64,000 nt of DNA from Streptomyces melanogenes (GTDB lineage: Bacteria; Actinomycetota; Actinomycetes; Streptomycetales; Streptomycetaceae), in contig NZ_BMTS01000004.1 in NCBI RefSeq assembly GCF_014649795.1, forward strand, positions 310,001 through 374,000. The letters are read 5' to 3'. A program made the position numbers and the translations under genes. The notes beneath the pieces were generated by a model. It was not told where the DNA came from and searched no databases. It saw only the letters and a program-made list of their open reading frames with translations. Of this stretch, positions 45,210 to 54,116 are shown one piece after another; positions within the stretch are counted from its first letter, which is position 1, and every line of letters starts with the position of its first letter.

Positions 45210-45386
45210 ATGGTGACCGTCCTCCTCGTCGTCGCCATCCTCCTCATGATCGGCATCGGCATGCGCCTGATCCATCTGCTCAACGCGCAGCACGACGCGC
45301 GGATCGCGTCGTACCAGTTCGGCGCCACCCTGCCGGCCTTCCGCAGGCGCAGCCACAAGCACCACCGGCGGGCACACCGCCGCTGA
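45210..45386 (+). CDS. Short membrane protein with basic C-terminus
   Basis: A 58-residue protein. Residues 1-22 form one membrane span (VTVLLVVAILLMIGIGMRLIHLL), and the tail is basic (RRRSHKHHRRAHRR). The ATG at 45210 sits behind GGAGGTGAGG; an in-frame GTG at 45201 overlaps the preceding stop and is an alternative. It follows the DUF5994 gene and is likely translated with it. No family recognised. Confidence 0.65.
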   Translation: MVTVLLVVAILLMIGIGMRLIHLLNAQHDARIASYQFGATLPAFRRRSHKHHRRAHRR

Positions 45387-45576
45387 GCCGTCGACCGACG
45401 GGACCAAGTCGCGTTGAACACCGCCGAGCCCCTGCCTTAGGCGCGAGGGGCGTGGGCCCCGGGCGTGGGCCGGATGGAGCAGTGTGAAGGCGTGAAGCGG
45501 CACGGCGTCTGATGCTGGGTCAGGGGAAACGGGCGAGCCGGACCCGGCCGCCGTCATGCCTTCAGGAGGTACCCAC

Positions 45577-46746
45577 GTGGCCGCACAACGCCGTGCCCGT
45601 CTGCCGCTGGCTGTCGCCGCTCTGCTCGCCGCCGCCTCGGCCGGTGCACTCGTCCCGTCCGCGCAGGCCGTACAGACACCGCCGCCGCAGGACCGGGCGC
45701 TGCAACGAGGACTTGAGCAACTCGTGGGCGCGGTCGGCGGACCGCCCGGTGTCATCGCCGTACTCAAACGAGGCGACCACGCCGACGTCTACCGGGCCGG
45801 GGTCGCCGACACCGAGACCGGGCGGCCACCGCGCCCCATCGATCACATGCGTCTCGCCAGCGTGTCCAAGGCGTACAGCGCGGCCGTGGCCCTGCGGCTG
45901 GTCGACCAGGGGCGGCTGTCGCTGGACACCACCATCGGCAGACGGCTGCCGCAACTGCCCGCCGCATGGCACAAGGTGACACTTCGTCAGCTGCTCAACC
46001 ATACCAGCGGACTTCCCGACTTCACCACTTCCGCCGAGTTCCGCAGGATCCTCGGTGAGGACCCCCACCACGTCTTCGACTCGCGCAAGCTGCTCGACTT
46101 CGCCGCCGGGCAGCCGCTCGCCTTCCGGCCGGGCTCGCGCTACCAGTACTCCAACTCCGACAACATCGCCGTCGCGCTCATGGCCGAGGCCGCCACCGGC
46201 CACCGCTACGAGGACCTGCTCAAGCACCTCGTGTACCGCCCGCTGGGCCTGCGGCAGACCAGCCTGCCGCAGGGTTTCCGGCTGCCCGAGCCGTATCTGC
46301 ACGGCTATGCGGTCGACCCGCCCGCCCCGCCGGAGGACGTCACCGAGCTCTTCGGCTCCTCGGGCCTGTGGGCGTCCGGAGCCGTCGTGGCGACCCCGAA
46401 GGACCTCGGCCGGTTCATCCGCGGCCACGCCGGAGGAACGCTGCTCTCGCCGCACACCCGCAAGGAGCAGGTGACGTTCGTCCCCGGCGGCGCGTCCGAA
46501 CCGGCGGGCCCGGGCGCCAACTCGGCCGGACTGGGGATCTTCCGTTACGCCACCCGCTGCGGTGTGCTCTACGGCCACACCGGCAACACCGCCGGATACA
46601 CCCAGCTGGCCGCCGCGACACCGGACGGCAGGAGGTCCCTGACCTTCTCGATCACGACCCAGACCAGCAAGAGCATCAAGCCCGCGCTCCTGGCGCAAGT
46701 GCGCAAGGTGCAGGAGGACTTCGCGTGCGCGCTGCTGCGCCGCTGA
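45577..46746 (+). CDS. Secreted serine hydrolase (D-Ala-D-Ala carboxypeptidase/class C beta-lactamase family)
   Basis: A 389-residue exported enzyme. A signal peptide is clear (hydrophobic core LPLAVAALLAAASAGALVPSAQA, cleavage after AQA). The nucleophile SVSK sits in MRLASVSKAYSAAVALRLVDQG near residue 99, YSNSDN supplies the second motif, and GHTGNT the third. These are the SxxK, YxN and HTG motifs of DD-peptidases. GTG 45577 is chosen for AGGAGG at 45564-45569; the ATG at 45556 lies upstream of that site. It likely acts on cell-wall peptides. Confidence 0.9.
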   Translation: MAAQRRARLPLAVAALLAAASAGALVPSAQAVQTPPPQDRALQRGLEQLVGAVGGPPGVIAVLKRGDHADVYRAGVADTETGRPPRPIDHMRLASVSKAYSAAVALRLVDQGRLSLDTTIGRRLPQLPAAWHKVTLRQLLNHTSGLPDFTTSAEFRRILGEDPHHVFDSRKLLDFAAGQPLAFRPGSRYQYSNSDNIAVALMAEAATGHRYEDLLKHLVYRPLGLRQTSLPQGFRLPEPYLHGYAVDPPAPPEDVTELFGSSGLWASGAVVATPKDLGRFIRGHAGGTLLSPHTRKEQVTFVPGGASEPAGPGANSAGLGIFRYATRCGVLYGHTGNTAGYTQLAAATPDGRRSLTFSITTQTSKSIKPALLAQVRKVQEDFACALLRR

Positions 46747-46764
46747 GGTGGGGATATCCCCACC
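46747..46764. promoter_or_regulatory. 18-bp perfect palindrome, candidate operator
   Basis: GGTGGGGATATCCCCACC lies directly after the stop of the serine hydrolase gene and 57 bases before the S41 peptidase start. A perfect, loopless palindrome suits a dimeric DNA-binding protein better than a terminator. No cognate regulator is evident. Confidence 0.4.
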
Positions 46765-46821
46765 GCGGCCGACCGGCTCGCCGGATGTTCCCGACCGCGT
46801 CGGAACGGCCACCATGAGTAC

Positions 46822-48195
46822 ATGATCACGCAGTTCAGGAAGACCGCGGCGCTCGTCGCCGGACTGTGCGCGCTCGGCGCGCTCACCACCACCGGCGCGG
46901 CGGGCGCCGCGGAACGGCCCGGCCCCGAAGGTATCTGGCAGGTCGACGACTACGGGACGGTGCTCGCCGTACACGGCGGGGTCCTGGACACCTACCAGGT
47001 GACGTCCGTCAGCTGTCTGAAGGGCGTCGTGGGCACCCGCGACAAGGACACACCGGCGCGGTACGCCATGGCGGACGGCGATGTGTACACCCTCCGCGCC
47101 GGGGCGCGGGCGAAGCTGCACATCGACGGGTCACCGGGGGACCGCTCCCTGCGGCGGCTCACCGCGCTGCCTGACACCTGCCGCGCACCGCAGCCCGGCG
47201 CGTTCGACGTCTTCTGGCAGACGTTCCAGGAGAACTACCCCTTCTTCGCCGCCAAGGGGATCGACTGGAAGGAGGTGCGCGAGCGCCACCGGCCGCGCGC
47301 CGAGGCGGCGCGCACCGACGCCGAGCTCTACGGCATCCTCACCGAGATGGTCGCGCCGCTGCACGACGCCCATGTCGTCGTCTCCGCCGACAAGACCGGC
47401 TTCTTCGGCATGACCCGCCCCGGCACGGTCGTTCCCGGCCCCGGCCTCGACACCAAGGTCAGGGCGTTCGTGGAGCGCCGCGACCTGAAGGGGCGGTCGC
47501 TGCGGCCGTACGCCAACGGCCGGATCGGATACGCCGACGTGCCCGCGCCGGGCGGCGGAAGCTACGGCTATCTGCGGCTGTCCGCGTTCAGCGGCTACAG
47601 CGAGGCGAACACCTACGCGGCCAACCGCGCCGAACTCGACCGCGCCCTCGACGCGATCCTCACCCCCGACCGGGTGCACCGGCTGCGCGGGCTGATCCTC
47701 GACGTACGGGTCAACGGCGGCGGCTCCGACAGCCTCGGTCTCGACCTCGCGGCCCGCCTCACCGACCGCCCGTACTTCGCCTACGCCAAGCGCACCCGCC
47801 ACACCGACCCCCAGCCGCAGCACGTCCGCCCGGCCGCCGCCACGCGCTACTCCGGGCCGGTCGCGCTGCTCACCGGAGGGTCGACGTTCAGCGCGGGGGA
47901 GACGTTCACCCAGGCCATGATGGAGCGGCCCGCGCCGACGACGCGGATCGGGGAGCCCACCCAGGGCGTCTTCTCCGACGTGATGGAGCGCGCACTGCCG
48001 GGCGAGGGCCACAAGAAGTGGTGGTTCGGCCTGCCCAACGAGGAGTTCCTGACCCGCGACGGCAGGACGACGTTCGACGGGGTCGGGGTGCCGCCTCTGC
48101 TGCCCGAACCCGTCTTCACGGACGAGGAGTTCGCCCATGACCGGGATGCGGCGTTCGACCGTGCGGTGAGGTGGCTGGGGGAGCGGGGCCGCTGA
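46822..48195 (+). CDS. Secreted S41 family (tricorn/C-terminal processing-like) peptidase
   Basis: A 457-residue exported protease. The signal peptide covers about 30 residues (TAALVAGLCALGALTTTGAAGAA). The middle contains the S41 N-terminal helical region (FDVFWQTFQENYPFFAAKGIDWKEV). The catalytic serine is in GGSTFSAGETFTQAMME near residue 357, with the preceding DVRVNGGGSDSLGLDLA strand. No PDZ domain was noticed. The start is ATG 46822, with a weak ribosome binding site. It is probably co-expressed with the serine hydrolase 75 bases upstream, unless the palindrome between them separates them. Confidence 0.87.
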   Translation: MITQFRKTAALVAGLCALGALTTTGAAGAAERPGPEGIWQVDDYGTVLAVHGGVLDTYQVTSVSCLKGVVGTRDKDTPARYAMADGDVYTLRAGARAKLHIDGSPGDRSLRRLTALPDTCRAPQPGAFDVFWQTFQENYPFFAAKGIDWKEVRERHRPRAEAARTDAELYGILTEMVAPLHDAHVVVSADKTGFFGMTRPGTVVPGPGLDTKVRAFVERRDLKGRSLRPYANGRIGYADVPAPGGGSYGYLRLSAFSGYSEANTYAANRAELDRALDAILTPDRVHRLRGLILDVRVNGGGSDSLGLDLAARLTDRPYFAYAKRTRHTDPQPQHVRPAAATRYSGPVALLTGGSTFSAGETFTQAMMERPAPTTRIGEPTQGVFSDVMERALPGEGHKKWWFGLPNEEFLTRDGRTTFDGVGVPPLLPEPVFTDEEFAHDRDAAFDRAVRWLGERGR

Positions 48196-48200
48196 ACAGT

Positions 48201-48232
48201 GGACCCCGGCGCTCTTCCGAGTGCCGGGGTCC
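48201..48232. terminator. Bidirectional hairpin terminator
   Basis: GGACCCCGGC at 48201-48210 pairs with GCCGGGGTCC at 48223-48232, extended inside by GCTC/GAGT around the loop TTCC. It sits between the convergent S41 peptidase and alpha/beta hydrolase genes. Confidence 0.8.
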
Positions 48233-48240
48233 GGTCGGCC

Positions 48241-51051
48241 TTAGGAGGCGTCCCGTACCGTCCCGGTGAACTCCGGGCCGGGGCGCGGCTCCCAGCTCGA
48301 GTCGTACGTGATCAGACGCGCGCGCAGCCATTCCACGGGCTCATTGAGTCCGTCCTTGACGGTGGGCACGGACACCTCGGCGCTCACCTTGCCTGCGGGC
48401 ACGGTGACCGAGAGGGAGGGGTCGTCCACCACCTTGGAGAGCGGCCGGGCCGGAGCGGAGGTCGCGTCGAAGGTGTCCTTGAGCCACTGCGGGGTGACGT
48501 CCAGGGTGGACAACTCCGCGCCCTTGTCGACCGGCAGTAGGGCGAAGTCGGCCATGACGTCCGCGTCGGCGACCGCCGACAGGGAGAACCGCCAGGTCAG
48601 CGGCTGGCCCTCGACCACATGGTCCGCGACGGGTGTGACCGTGACCGTGGGCTTCGGGTCGTCGTCCCGCGCGGTGACCCCACCGCGGTGCGAGCCGACC
48701 ACCGTGCCGCGCACCGCCTTGACGAACGCGTCCTGTACGAGGTCGTAGCCATAGCGGGTGTTGCCGCGCACCACCACCGGCACGTCGATGTCATGGCCGC
48801 CCGGGCGGACCGTGACCGTGCGGACGGTGACGTTCTCCGTGCCCGGCTGGGGCACGAACAGCCGGACCTGGCCGCTGCCGTGGCCGGAGACCCGTACCGG
48901 GACGCGGTAGGTGCGCGTACCGGAGTCGCCTTCCTTCACCGTCAGCCGGCCGATGTCGACGCGGGTCAGCGCGGGTGCGTGCACGGCCGGGGTGCCGGGC
49001 TTCCAGCCCGAGGCGTCCATCAGCCACGCCTGGCCGCTCTTGGTGCGCGGGGTCAGCTCCAGAGCCCTGACCCGCTTCAGGTCGAGCCCGGTGCGGGCGG
49101 CGGCGGACAGCGGCATACGGACCTCACGCGCCCAGTACGAGGCGGTGCGCCCGGTGCCCGGCAGCCCGTCGACGCGCGCCCGGCCGAGGGTCGCCCGGTG
49201 GCCCGAGGCGTCGACGAGGGTGACGTCCAGCTGGGTGCCGGTGGTGTTGGGCGGGACGATCACCCGTAGCGCCAGCGCTTCGTTGCCCGCCAGGGAGACC
49301 GGACGCGCGGGCCGCACGGTGAGCGGCGAACCCGCCCGCGACCAGCGCATGGCCACCGCGTCGCGGCCGGGCTCCTTCGCCGTCTCCCACGAGGCGAAGT
49401 GCGGCGACGCCCCCGCGGTGTCGCGCGGCAGACAGGCGCGGGCCGGATCGGGGTCGACCTGGGCGCACACCCGGCCGCCCGACACGGCGAGGTCGGGGCC
49501 CGGCAGGAACGCCGGGGTGCGGTGGGCGCCGACCGCGTGGGACAGCACCCGGGCGGGGTCCGCCGAGGGCGCGCGGCGGCCGGAGCCGTCCAGGAGCGGG
49601 CGCACCCGGTCGTCGCCCGCGACGAACAGCCGGGCCGCCGCCGCGATGTAGGTGGCGCCCGCGGTCTGCTGCCGCGTGGCCGTCAGCCGGGTCCTGGTGC
49701 CCGGTGCGCAGATCCGGTCGGGGGTGTCGTCGGAGGAGAAGTCGTCGTCGGCGGGCGCCTTCGACTGGCCCGGAGTCCACTCGCTGTTGAAGAAGTTGTG
49801 GTTGGCGCCGACCATGTACACCGCGCTGTGCAGCGCGGCGCCGCGGCTGACTCCGCGTGTGCCGTCGACGTATATCTCGCCCTGCAGATCGGATACATCG
49901 CCGTCGCAGCCCGGCAGGACGGTCAGCGAGGGCACGTCGGGGGCGGGGTTCTGGCCGAAGACCGTCGGGCCGATCAGGACCGTGCCCCGGATGTTCCAGC
50001 GGACCGGACCGCGATAGCCGTCCTGGTCGGCGGGCGGCGCGTAGAGGCTGTCGAGGGCCGCCCGGTTGACGCCCTCGCCGCCCCGGGAGTGGCCGACGAG
50101 CAGCACACGGGACGGGTCCGCCGGGGCGACGGCGCGCACGGTGGCCGGTGCGCCGGACCGCTTCGCGGCCCACTGCGCCCAGCGGGCCAGATGCTGCCGG
50201 ACCAGGGACGAACGGGCCTGGGCGCCGCCGTCGTCGAGCACGCCGTCCTGCCCGTTGATGCCGTTGGCGGCGATCGACACCGTCACATAGCCCTGCGAGG
50301 CCAGCAGCTGCTGGGCGCGCAGATACCCGTCCTGGCTCGGCACCGGCAGCGCACCGGGCTTGCACGGCCACTCGCCGCCGTCGTCGCCGGTGGTGGTGAA
50401 GCAGGTGTAGTGGCGGCCGTGCAGGAACAGCGCCAGCGGGCGCTTGCCCGGGGCGTTGGTCGGCCCCACCACGGTGCCGAGCATCTCCACCGGAGCCTTG
50501 AGACCCGGCAGCCGCACCGGGTCGAGGGTGTACGAGCCCCGGGCCGTGCGGTACGGACCCGGCACTCCGGGATCCACCTCGTTCGCGGGGAGCGGGGCCT
50601 CCGCCTGCGGGGCGGCGGGGGCGAGACCGGTCGGCGGGGGCGTGGTGCGTCCGGCCCCGGCCCCGGCCCCCGTCCCGGCCGCGTCGAGGCGGCGGCCGCC
50701 GGCCAGCACCTTCAGGTCGGCGGCCGACCCGATCCGCGTGCCGTCGAGCGGCAGGTGGAAGGAGCGCCGGTCCTGGGCGGGGACCGGCAGTCCGAGGAGG
50801 CGGTCACCGGCGCGGAACTCGACCCGGGCGTCGCCCACGGGCACCGGGTCGGGAGAGGTCCAGGTCAGCTGCCGGGCGGCGCCGGTGCCGGAGATACGCC
50901 AGCCCGGCGGCAAGCGGTCGTCGTCGGCGGTCTTGGACAGGGGGTTCGCTAAGGGGCGGGCGGACGGTTGCGCCTGGGCGAGCTCCGGTGACACAGCCGC
51001 CAGCGTGAGCACCGCCAGCGTGGCGGTCACGATGCGTTTCACACGTATCAA
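48241..51051 (-). CDS. Secreted alpha/beta hydrolase with C-terminal Calx-beta-like domains
   Basis: A 936-residue exported protein. A signal peptide (RIVTATLAVLTLAAVSPELAQA) ends near residue 27. An N-terminal beta region leads to an alpha/beta hydrolase domain, with oxyanion-hole LFLHGRHYTC near residue 217 and nucleophile VGHSRGGEG near residue 310. A jelly-roll-like middle part follows, then two Calx-beta-like repeats ending near residue 930 (LTVKEGDSGTRTYRVPVRVSG and VEGQPLTWRFSLSA). TTG 51051 sits 9 bases after GAGG and is preferred; GTG 51042 is the alternative. The large size suggests a secreted esterase with binding domains. Confidence 0.85.
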   Translation of the reverse strand: MIRVKRIVTATLAVLTLAAVSPELAQAQPSARPLANPLSKTADDDRLPPGWRISGTGAARQLTWTSPDPVPVGDARVEFRAGDRLLGLPVPAQDRRSFHLPLDGTRIGSAADLKVLAGGRRLDAAGTGAGAGAGRTTPPPTGLAPAAPQAEAPLPANEVDPGVPGPYRTARGSYTLDPVRLPGLKAPVEMLGTVVGPTNAPGKRPLALFLHGRHYTCFTTTGDDGGEWPCKPGALPVPSQDGYLRAQQLLASQGYVTVSIAANGINGQDGVLDDGGAQARSSLVRQHLARWAQWAAKRSGAPATVRAVAPADPSRVLLVGHSRGGEGVNRAALDSLYAPPADQDGYRGPVRWNIRGTVLIGPTVFGQNPAPDVPSLTVLPGCDGDVSDLQGEIYVDGTRGVSRGAALHSAVYMVGANHNFFNSEWTPGQSKAPADDDFSSDDTPDRICAPGTRTRLTATRQQTAGATYIAAAARLFVAGDDRVRPLLDGSGRRAPSADPARVLSHAVGAHRTPAFLPGPDLAVSGGRVCAQVDPDPARACLPRDTAGASPHFASWETAKEPGRDAVAMRWSRAGSPLTVRPARPVSLAGNEALALRVIVPPNTTGTQLDVTLVDASGHRATLGRARVDGLPGTGRTASYWAREVRMPLSAAARTGLDLKRVRALELTPRTKSGQAWLMDASGWKPGTPAVHAPALTRVDIGRLTVKEGDSGTRTYRVPVRVSGHGSGQVRLFVPQPGTENVTVRTVTVRPGGHDIDVPVVVRGNTRYGYDLVQDAFVKAVRGTVVGSHRGGVTARDDDPKPTVTVTPVADHVVEGQPLTWRFSLSAVADADVMADFALLPVDKGAELSTLDVTPQWLKDTFDATSAPARPLSKVVDDPSLSVTVPAGKVSAEVSVPTVKDGLNEPVEWLRARLITYDSSWEPRPGPEFTGTVRDAS

Positions 51052-51278
51052 AGTGGTCGTCCTCGTCGTCGTTCTCGTCGGGGCGCCCCGGGCGAGGCCG
51101 AGGGCCCTTCGTCGTCCGGAGGACGGCAACGGGTGGGCGGGGGTTGCCCCGTGGTGCGCGGCGCGCCGTGAGCATGGCCGGAACCTGGCGCGGTGGCGGA
51201 TACCGACCGCTGGACCAGGAGCTTGCCGAAACGGCAAGAAGAGTTGCCCCCTGGGGCGACCGGTCGCACGGTGCAGGT

Positions 51279-52265
51279 ATGAACGCGATGGAGAAGAACC
51301 GCAGTGAACTGGATGTCGTGGTGGTCGGCGGCGGTGTCGCCGGGCTGTCGGGCGCGCTGACGCTCGTGCGGTCGCGCAGGTCCGTGGTGGTCGTGGACTC
51401 CGGCGAACCGCGCAACGCACCCGCGGCCGCCGCCCACGGACTGCTGTCCCGCGACGGCATACCGCCCCTGGAACTACTGAAGGCGGGCCGCGAGGAGGTG
51501 GCGGGCTACGGCGGCCGGATCGTCTCCGACCGTGCGGTGGCCGCGCGGCCGGTGGACGGCGGCTTCGTCGTCGAGACCGAGGGCGGGAGCAGCTTCACCG
51601 CCCGGCGGTTGCTGGTGACGACGGGGCTGGCGGACGAGCTGCCCGCGATTCACGGACTGCGCGAGCGGTGGGGGCGCGATGTGCTGCACTGCCCGTACTG
51701 CCACGGCTGGGAGGTGCGCGACCTGCCCATAGGTGTGCTGGCCACCGGCCCCGCCTCGATGCACCAGGCGCTGCTGTTCCGGCAGTTGTCGCCCCGGGTC
51801 ACGTACTTCCCGCACACCGAGCCCGGCCCGGACCCGGAGCAGTCGGAGCGGCTGGCGGCGCTCGGGATCGCCGTCGCCGAGGGGGAGGTGGCCGGTCTCG
51901 ACGTCGAGGACGACCGGCTGGCGGCCGTACGGCTGTCCTCGGGTGTACGGGTGCCCGTGTCGGCACTGGCGGTCGCCCCGCGCTTGGTCGCCCGGGGAGG
52001 TGTGCTGTCCGGCCTGGGGCTCACCGCGGTGGAGCACCCCATGGGTGTGGGGATGTACGTGGAGTCGGACGACAGCGGACTCACCGGTGTGCCCGGGGTG
52101 TGGGTGGCGGGCAACGTCACCGACCTCATGGCCGGCGTTCCGGCCGCCGCGGCCGCAGGGGTGCGGGCCGCGGCGGCCATGAACGCGGATCTGGTGGCCA
52201 CCGACGCCGACGCGGCGGTGGCGGCTTACCGGAAGTCGGCCCCCGGGGTCGCGGACGCGCGCTGA
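51279..52265 (+). CDS. NAD(P)/FAD-dependent oxidoreductase (thioredoxin-reductase-like)
   Basis: A 328-residue flavoprotein. The FAD site is VVVVGGGVAGLSGALTLVRS, and CPYCHGWE near residue 137 occupies the position of the CxxC redox pair of thioredoxin reductases. Position of the C-terminal VPGVWVAGNVTDLMAGVPAAAAAG matches the FAD motif. Length matches short TrxB-like proteins that lack a known thioredoxin partner. ATG 51279 is chosen; ATG 51288 is equally possible. No thioredoxin gene is adjacent, so the reduced partner is unknown. Confidence 0.9.
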   Translation: MNAMEKNRSELDVVVVGGGVAGLSGALTLVRSRRSVVVVDSGEPRNAPAAAAHGLLSRDGIPPLELLKAGREEVAGYGGRIVSDRAVAARPVDGGFVVETEGGSSFTARRLLVTTGLADELPAIHGLRERWGRDVLHCPYCHGWEVRDLPIGVLATGPASMHQALLFRQLSPRVTYFPHTEPGPDPEQSERLAALGIAVAEGEVAGLDVEDDRLAAVRLSSGVRVPVSALAVAPRLVARGGVLSGLGLTAVEHPMGVGMYVESDDSGLTGVPGVWVAGNVTDLMAGVPAAAAAGVRAAAAMNADLVATDADAAVAAYRKSAPGVADAR

Positions 52266-52351
52266 CGGGATTGGTTCTCTTTCGACTGGGGACCGCGCGT
52301 GGTTGGTGGCGCAGTTCCATGCATCACGGCTCCTCGCGCCCTTTCGGGTGG

Positions 52352-53581
52352 TCAGCCCCGGCGCCCGCCAGCCCCCTTCGTCCCCGGTTCGTCCGCGTCC
52401 AGCACCGACACGGCGTGGGCCGCCGAGGCCAGCGTCACATGGCGGTGCCAGCCCGCGTAGGAGCGGCCGGTGAAGTCCCGGATGCCGAGGCGGTCCGTGG
52501 TCTCGCGGAAGTCGTGGTCGGCGCGGCGGACGAGGCGGCTCAGCCGCATCAGGGTGGGCAGCCGGGTCTCCGTCATATCGGTGAGCCACAGTTCCACCGG
52601 CCCCTGGCGGCGGCTCTCCGCCACACCGAGGAGGGCCAGTTCGCCCGGCCCGGCCAACTGCCGTACGGCGGGCGAGGGGCGGACGCCGATCTTGGTGGTC
52701 AGATGCATCGGCCGTCCGCTCTCGGGACCGCGCCCCGGCAGCGGGGCCGGGCGCATCCGGTCACGGGCGGCGGTCATGATCTGGATGGCCTGCTGGACCT
52801 CCGGCGTCCGCCCCTGCAACGCGGGGTCGGTCACGGTGAGCTGGACCGCGCCGTTGATCCGGGCGAGGAAGGGGACCCCGGCGGCCCGGAAGGACGCGAT
52901 GGTGGAGGCCAGGTCCATGTGCCGGGCGTCCAGCACGACCGGCCGCCGGGGCAGCCCCCAGCCGCTCGCCGTCTCCACGGCCGCCTCGACCGCCCAGTCG
53001 CCCAGAGTGAGGTCGCCGAGGTCGTCGGGGATGGACGCCTGGCGGCGCCGGATGCGGTCGTTGAGCCAGGAGGGCGAGAGGTGCAGCCGCCAGTTGAGGG
53101 GCACGCTCATCCTCTCGGTGGCGGACCAGACGCCCACCGCCTGCTGGGCGTTGACCAGCTGGCCCAGCTCGGAGACGAACTGCCGGTCCACCCCCACCGA
53201 GTTCTCGCCGGTCTTCGGAATGACCATGGGCCGCACCACATACGCCATCGGCGGGTCCAGCTGGGTGATGTGACGGGCGAGGGAGCGGCGCACCGGGACC
53301 CAGTCCCAGGTCGAGTCGCTGACGAAGTGGTGGAGGCTCTGCTCGGTGGCCGAACCACCCAGCAGGGCCGCCATGTTGCGTATCGAACGGCGCCCCTTCG
53401 CGCCGAGCAGACCCCGCAGGTACGCGACGCCCCTCAGCCGCTGGTCGCTGCGCCGCAGGGAGGCGAACAGCACCGTGCTCACCTCGGTGAGCACCCGCTC
53501 GTCCCAGGTCGCGGATGAGCCTGATTGGTGGGAGTCGTCGTCGGACGGGCAGTTCTCTAGTATCTGGGCAACGGCATTCAT
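52352..53581 (-). CDS. IS701-family transposase-like protein, catalytic site degenerate
   Basis: A 409-residue protein with the IS701/DDE fold pattern: an N-terminal helical region (VAYLRGLLGAKGRRSIRNMAALLGG), the SVGVDRQF strand near residue 128, and LHLSPSWLNDRIRRRQASIP near 167. In active IS701 transposases the catalytic Asp pair stands in DDTGFPKKG just before SVGV. Here the aligned residues are R117-P118 in VRPMVIPKTG, so the first metal-binding Asp is missing. The later Asp in VVLDARHMD (near residue 243) is retained. No terminal inverted repeats or target duplication were seen. It sits beside the SARP gene, suggesting a domesticated DNA-binding role. ATG 53581 is the start. Confidence 0.82.
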   Translation of the reverse strand: MNAVAQILENCPSDDDSHQSGSSATWDERVLTEVSTVLFASLRRSDQRLRGVAYLRGLLGAKGRRSIRNMAALLGGSATEQSLHHFVSDSTWDWVPVRRSLARHITQLDPPMAYVVRPMVIPKTGENSVGVDRQFVSELGQLVNAQQAVGVWSATERMSVPLNWRLHLSPSWLNDRIRRRQASIPDDLGDLTLGDWAVEAAVETASGWGLPRRPVVLDARHMDLASTIASFRAAGVPFLARINGAVQLTVTDPALQGRTPEVQQAIQIMTAARDRMRPAPLPGRGPESGRPMHLTTKIGVRPSPAVRQLAGPGELALLGVAESRRQGPVELWLTDMTETRLPTLMRLSRLVRRADHDFRETTDRLGIRDFTGRSYAGWHRHVTLASAAHAVSVLDADEPGTKGAGGRRG

Positions 53582-54116
53582 GAGTCCCCCGTGGACCTTG
53601 GAATGAGTGGGAGGAAGGGCTCGCCCAGTCCGGCGGGCCACTTGATTCCGGATCCAACGATGCTCGTCGCGCACTCGCGTGCCAAGGTAGAGGGGGCACC
53701 CTCTGACCGCCCCGAGGAGAGGGGTAACCTCCCTCTCACCGCTTCCAATCTTCCGGCCCCGACTTCTTGCCGGAGACAACCATCACACGCGGGGATCCGA
53801 GGTGGTGGCGGACACCACGGGGAACGGCATGGTCCGGCAAAGGGCAGGGCGGCCGACCGGTTTGTTCTCCTGAATCCCCTGGTCAGAGAGCCGTCTTGGA
53901 CGTGTTCGAGGGCGGCGGACATGTGGTCCGGCCACACAGAACGCACCGTGACGGACGCAGGATCGGGCACTGCACGCTGCTACCGGCGGTACGGCCAGCG
54001 CGCTCAGCGTACGCCCGCACCCTCGGCGAGAAACACCCTGCTGCATACACAGAAACGCCCGGCCGCGAAGACCGTGGAGGTCTTCGCGGCCGGGCGTGGC
54101 GGCGGTGGGTGGTGGC
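53582..54116. other. 535-base intergenic region with SARP terminator
   Basis: Lies between the transposase-like gene (upstream side) and the SARP 3-prime end. The open frames are not protein-like. It contains the 18-bp stem terminator of the SARP (54055-54097). Somewhat less GC-rich than neighbouring genes. Confidence 0.55.
54055..54097 (-). terminator. Strong hairpin terminator of the SARP gene
   Basis: Arms at 54055-54072 and 54080-54097 form a perfect 18-bp stem (left arm begins ACGCCCGGCC, right arm ends GGCCGGGCGT) with a 7-base loop. On the minus strand it is 20 bases past the SARP stop and is followed by TTCTGTG. Confidence 0.8.

Noticed and set aside
52300..52350. Degenerate second copy of the Streptomyces intergenic repeat
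   Set aside because: Fragments resembling GGCGCAGTTCC and CGCGCCCTTTCGGG are present but separated by unrelated bases; too degenerate to claim.
52266..53700. Active insertion sequence around the IS701-like gene
   Set aside because: No terminal inverted repeats or target duplication could be seen and the first catalytic Asp is missing, so it is listed as a gene, not as a mobile element.
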